The translations under genes and the position numbers were made by a program. This document shows positions 58,920 to 64,000 of a DNA stretch of 64,000 nucleotides, piece after piece. Origin of the DNA: Emydura subglobosa (taxonomy: Eukaryota > Chordata > Testudines > Chelidae); the NCBI GenBank assembly GCA_007922225.1, contig ML679974.1:4763105-4827104 (forward strand). The letters run 5' to 3'. The number at the start of each line of letters is the position of its first letter. Position 1 is the first letter of the stretch. The notes beneath the pieces are model-generated. The model saw only the letters and a list, made by a program, of their open reading frames with translations, was not told the DNA's origin and ran no database searches.

Positions 58920-61360
58920 TCTTTTTTTCTTAAATTGTTTTCATTTATTCCCCCTCTATTGCAGAGGTGGATTAAGCCACCATTTTGTTTGCTGGTTTAG
59001 CCTTGCATCCTTATTTTACATTCTTTGCATCCAATTCTGATCACATTGGTTTTATGCCACTAATGTCTGATTTACTCTTGCTTTACATTGATATTAGAAT
59101 CCGGCACAATATTATCAACTGAAATGATGTGTCAACATTATTGAGCAGATTATAATGAGGCTCAGCTTCAGGGTTCAGTTCACAGAGTTATATTTATGAA
59201 TAAGAACGTAAGCTACCTAAAACAAATTTCAACTTTCTGAATTTGTAGGATATTTGGAATAGGTCCACTATTCCATATTGGAGTCGGTTTCCTTACCTAG
59301 GGGGATAACACCAAAAGTTGAAGTACCAAACACAATAGCAGTTCTCAGAGATTTTTATCCTTAATTTGGGTCTGCTGGTTTAAGATCTTCAATTGTCTGT
59401 ACATCTGTATGATCCACAAGGCAGGGACCTTTTCTTCTATGTTTACCATACAGCTGAGAATTCTGCCATTGCATAATAATGTTCTGAAATATTTGTGATA
59501 TAGGGTCCTAGATTCCATTATGGTAGGCAATTATATTGGTCTATATTCTTTAAGAAACCTGAACCTACCCAGTTCTTATTATTATGCACAGATGTAGTGC
59601 ATCATCTTGTAAAATATTAACATACAAAACTTGAACTGCTAGCTTGTATGCAGAGCTTCAGCTCAGAGTGAATTTTGAGGCAGAGCTGAACTCTGAGGCT
59701 AAGAATTTTAACTACAAAGGTTCTAAACAGCACCACTTTATCAGTCTCCTAGAAAAAGAATGTGCATAAAGTATTTGTAAAACACCACAAAAATCTCAAG
59801 TTTTTTTCAAAATGTACATATGTACCTGTCATCTAGGTGATAATGGAATTTATAGCCAGAAGCAATCGAAAAAGGATTTTTTTTAAATGTCCTTTCCTTT
59901 ATATATTGTAAATAATTTCTGGTGTTATTTTGTTTTTCTTATAAAATCACTAGCCATGTTAAAGGAAAGAATAACCTATCACACACTGCCAGTTGGCAAG
60001 ACCCAGTTTTGGGAACAGATTATTGCTTCCGGATCAGTGCTGAGGAACGTGTGTATGGTGGGTAAGATTCTCAGTCTCTTCAGTGAATGCAACCCCTTCC
60101 TCCCCGCTCAGCTTTTACTTTCCATTGATCCACAATATAGCAGTATTATCAGTTCTGGAAATAAGTTCAATGGATGAGTGCCAGTTGTGGAAGTGGCAGC
60201 AATACAAAGTGAAGAGTTTAATGTTTACATCTAGCCAATTAGGCTGATCTCAATTCGCAAAACCAAGTACATTTAGGATCAGTGTACGTGCCTGTTAAAT
60301 TTAAACAGTATGACTAGTAACATTAGCTTGAATAATTCCATTTGATTAATCAACAGGATATGATGAATTTGTAGAGTTCTATAGTGCCAGAATGTTAAGG
60401 GAACAAAAATGTCACCATTGCAGTGCCATTTCAGCTACTGAATAGCAAAAGTCTACTCACTAGTTGGTTGCTGCAATTACTTTCCAAGCAACAGGGCTGA
60501 TAGACAACAAGAGAGTCAACTTTTCAGTTTTGCAAGGTACATACTGCTTTACTTTCTTTGCATTACAAATGAGTATTTTCTCTTTGGAGCCTGGATAGAA
60601 ACACATCCCTAACTTCTTGGCTACTATTTATGTGAACCAGAACTAAGATACATGCTTTCCTGGCATTTTAATTTAAACAAAATTATAAGCTTGCTTCATG
60701 AACAATAAAATGTATTGTCATCTTAGTCCTAAAAGCAGGTGAAGACTTATGGAGTTAAACAATCCTGGCTATGGCACTTTTTTATTCTCTCCTTTCTTTA
60801 AACTGTTCATTTGTTCCTGACGTTTATTCTCCACATAAAGTCATAAACCACTGTGATAACCATCATTTCCATACCAGCCAAATTGTGATGGGTCAGAAAA
60901 TTATGACTTCAGGTGAAGCAGCAAGAGCAGATGAACATTTGGAAGACAGACTATCTTCATCTCACCTTCAGCAAAGCAAACTGTCTCCAGTCCCACTGTA
61001 TCCAAGGAAGTGGTACTTCTGCAAAGGACAATTTGTTTGGCAGGAGATACAGCATTGCTGTTGTGGGAAGAAAGCCATATAGTCAAAAATACACCCTTCC
61101 TGCTCTTAGTTGGCACCTTTTTGTTTTTTTAAACTGATGGAAATTGTAATTTTTCCCATTAATACCATTTTTGATTCATTCTAGGCAAGTGACACAGAAA
61201 AAGAAAACTAAAATATTAGAGCTACAAATAGAGCAAGATTAAAATTTTATACAAAAAGATAGTCTACTTTTCAATTTGCATGCTACGGTTTAGCACTATT
61301 TTGCAACGGGAAAGACCTGAAACAGTGCATTTAACATGAACATCAACTGGAAATTTATTA
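58920..61360. other. AT-rich intron DNA
   Basis: A 103-codon plus-strand frame at 60771-61082 overlaps antisense frames and has no splice sites or convincing domain. Nothing else stands out. Confidence 0.4.
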
Positions 61361-61364
61361 TTTG

Positions 61365-61460
61365 CTAAGGACAGACAGTGTGCTTGGAGTTGTGCAAAAC
61401 TCAAGGAAACAATCCCTCCTCCTGGAGTTTACAATTTAAACAATGGTACTGAAACAAGGG
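61365..61460. repeat. Old SINE/LINE tail
   Basis: 'ggacagacagtgtgcttgg...aatccctcctcctggagtttacaatttaaa' resembles the 'gagcttacaatctaa' part of ancient amniote repeats. Short and diverged. Confidence 0.4.
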
Positions 61461-61829
61461 AAGCTGATTTAGTGATTAAGCAGTTAATGCTATCAAATGC
61501 ACCAAATTAAATTTAAAGGCTTTTTTCTCCAATCTTTCACTTATGTTTGTATTAACAGAAAGCAATTTTTCCAAAGAGAAGTATGATTTTAGAGTCAACA
61601 ACATCCCTTTAACCTGACTTCTTGCAGTGATACAGCATTATGTAGAAGAGTATATTTTCACTACAGACGGCTTTCACTGTGTAAGTACCACTAGCATTGA
61701 TGGGCATTACATGCATGACTTTAGGTCTACAGATTGGCTTTATAATGCAACCCCAAGTATAAGACTGCTGATCCTCTACAAGGGTAACATATCAGATGCA
61801 GCAGGAGAGGTAGTGCTCTATTACACACA

Positions 61830-63185
61830 CCACAGATGAATTCCTTGGGAAACAGATCCTAAAGAAGCAGCCATGGATCACAGAGATTACTCAAATTGTG
61901 TGATCAATGAAGGAAGTTAAGAGCACAAAGGAAGACAGAAGAAACTATAAGAGAGCAAGCATTCCTGTGTGATGTGAGAAAAACTAAAGAAGATTGGCAT
62001 GACAACAGTACATCGCTCTATTGCAGCAAATGCCACTAGAAAGGCATACCAAACTATAAAGACTTTTTCAAAAGGTTTCCCTTAAGGAAATATACCATTT
62101 CACCCAATATATGGGTTAAGTATTGTTGAGAATTGTGTAATATGAGCAAAAAGAACTTTAAGTTGGAAGTGAGAGACAGAGGAAAGCCATATCAGAAGCT
62201 TGACTAATCCTGTTGACTGTCCTCCTATAATCGAAGAACCTGATGAAGAAATGAAGACACTGGAAAGTAACAGAGCCCCAAAATGGATAATGTATAAGCA
62301 GAACTAATTAAAAGTGGTAGAGAGGCATTCATCAGGCATACCATAAACTGATCAATGTGCTCTGGGATTTTGGAAGATGGCTCAGGACTTGGACACAGTC
62401 CCTGATGATTCCTATACATAAAAGGGGGACCCTGCCATTAGTGGAAATTACTGCACAATCTCATTATTAACACACCCTAACAAAATACTACTGCCCATCA
62501 TCCTGAAGAGAATTGCACCCAAGATAAAACTCTCTGACTGAAAAACAAGCAGGAGCAAAAATTGGAGAGGCATCCTAGTACCTGTGGCTGTTCCTATGTT
62601 TGGACAAAATATTTTTTGTTAAATGGAAAGTTGTCATGAGTGAGAACGAAGTGTGAAATGAAAGTGCTTGCTGCAGTCTCTTGCCTTCAGTATCTTGTTA
62701 TATAAATGAGACATGGAATACTAAGGAAACAGGACATTAAAAAACTTTTGGCCTTCAAAGTGAAATGCTACAGGCAATTTCTGCATACTATTTATACTTC
62801 ACATATGATTACAAAGACAGTATTCCCCAAATTTACAGCAAAACTGGCATGATACCTAGTATCAAGATGATCAGATGAAGCAAACTTGAATTTGCAGGAC
62901 ATGCAGATAAGGTGGGTCAGATAAGTGAAGGAAGATTGTGAAAATTAATTTGACAGGAACTGGCATCAGAAAGCACCCACAGCGAGTGTGGATCAACAAT
63001 GGCTGACTGGATGGGACGTGGTATGGCATCACGGCTGTGTGAAGACCATAAAACATGGAGGAAGATTACTCGCCAGTGACTACTACGTTGTGTTTAATGT
63101 ACATTGTAAAGTGACTATGCTGCTTTGCACTATAAAAGAATGCATGTATGTAAATGAAATAAAGTCCCATCATAGTCTTCCTTGC
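61830..63185 (+). mobile_element. RTE-type LINE, decayed
   Basis: Blocks in order are PWITEI...MKEVKS (pre-RT linker, about 61870-61920), EEPDEEMKTLESNRAPKMDN (about 62235-62290, the 'LK..KsPG.D' RT block), WTQSLMIPIHKKGD then NYCTISLLTHPNKILL (62393-62500), and after a deletion of the RT palm LLAFKVKCYRQFLHT (about 62740-62790) and a Gly/Trp-rich C-terminal block (about 62985-63060). This order fits RTE-clade LINEs. A final AAATAAAG lies at 63158-63165. Many frameshifts make it inactive. Confidence 0.7.
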
Positions 63186-63189
63186 TAGC

Positions 63190-64000
63190 TAGCCCATTGT
63201 CAACTATTCAGGCCACTAGACTTTAATTTGGGACATGGATTCTGCTAATGAGAGAATACACAATACATTCTGCCCTTTAAAGACCAAAACACAAAAAATG
63301 GTGTAAACCAGTCATCATGGCACCAGCTCAGCTGTAATAATCCAGTCCTAAACCATCTACCTAGATTCCTATGATGAACAGAGCAGTATCAAAATATCTC
63401 AGAAACCTTCCAGTATCACCAGATGACCAATACTACCTAAACCTGTAGGAATTACAAGCTGTATGAAGATGGATTACAGCTGTGAAGTATTGTACTGTAT
63501 ACATTCTATTTCTAGATCAATTCATTTTACAGAAAGATTAAGTAAGTAAGGATTCAGAACCCTCAGAAGTCCTATAATAGATTGATATGACATAGGGCTC
63601 TCTCATTATTCATGCTCTCTTATACCCAACTATGAAACACAACTTTTTGGAAAACCTAGATTAACTCGTCACCCCAAGTCTCCAGAGAATTGCCTGTGCT
63701 TTTCCTTCTCTCCTAAACATACCTCACAAACTTTTAAACTCCCAATTTGACATGCCATCAAAATGTGACAAGCGGCCAAAACACGAAACACCTCTGTTTC
63801 GTTCATATTAAATATAATCACTCATCTACAATATAAAACCTGTTCTTAAGGCTGTTCTTACTGAGAGAGAGAGAAGTAAGCCAGTTTTCCATATTGCAAA
63901 ATCCAACATGTTCACAGGAGGAGAGGGCGAGGGAGCTATAGGGTAACCACATTATTCACACAAATGGAGAAGGAAGCAGAAAAAGCCCAGCAGGGTCAGT
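63190..64000. other. Non-coding DNA to the window edge
   Basis: No gene or repeat family recognised. The tract 'gagagagagaga' near 63860 is a short simple repeat. Confidence 0.4.

Noticed and set aside
60771..61082. 103-codon plus-strand frame with GEAARADEHLED, briefly reminiscent of pogo/Tigger transposases
   Set aside because: The following residues do not continue the transposase motif in any frame, and antisense frames are equally long.
1..64000. CRISPR array, tRNA, rRNA or bacterial-type operon
   Set aside because: No regularly spaced direct repeats, cloverleaf boxes or closely packed long frames were found; the sequence is vertebrate genomic DNA.

Overview
The window is vertebrate nuclear DNA, and I read it as a turtle or close relative. 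It is AT-rich, long stretches lack genes, and exons are tiny and spliced. The repeats are CR1 LINEs of two 3'-tail types, an R2-group LINE fragment, a DIRS-type tyrosine-recombinase retroelement, an RTE LINE, an L1 LINE, MIR-type SINEs, and hAT-like and TTA-flanked MITEs. That mixture is typical of turtles. No bacterial operon, CRISPR array, tRNA or rRNA was seen.

Host gene: the only convincing protein-coding sequence is on the minus strand. It consists of an internal exon at 53151-53336 (186 nt, phase 1 at both ends, acidic Ser-rich then strongly basic) and a matching terminal exon at 34826-34878 that ends in ...ELFEVPDTW-stop. A 3' UTR of about 0.85 kb follows, with a polyadenylation signal at 34005-34010. 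The intron between them (about 18.3 kb) holds a CR1, a complete-looking DIRS element and several MITEs. I could not name the gene. Everything from 53337 to 64000 is probably upstream intron, and 1-33980 lies downstream of the gene.

Repeat layout: 0-16 kb is mostly anonymous AT-rich DNA with SINE/LINE tails. 16.2-20.94 kb is a composite of two partial plus-strand CR1 copies joined head-to-tail, ending abruptly in a GC-rich R2-group endonuclease fragment. 22-33 kb has a full MITE, a CR1 tail, C/T-rich tracts and possible LTR-like sequence. 35.8-41.1 kb has a CR1 fragment and a 2.9-kb antisense CR1. 41.6-46.5 kb is the DIRS element with inverted terminal repeats. 48.7-50.3 kb has nested MITEs and a hairpin-rich repeat. 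55.9-58.9 kb is an antisense L1 split by a CR1 tail, itself split by an hAT-like MITE with an 8-bp target duplication. 61.8-63.2 kb is a decayed RTE LINE.

No wholly new system is evident. The items most worth checking are the unidentified two-exon gene end, the CR1/R2 chimeric junction, the DIRS element and the adjacent perfect hairpins near 49.95 kb.
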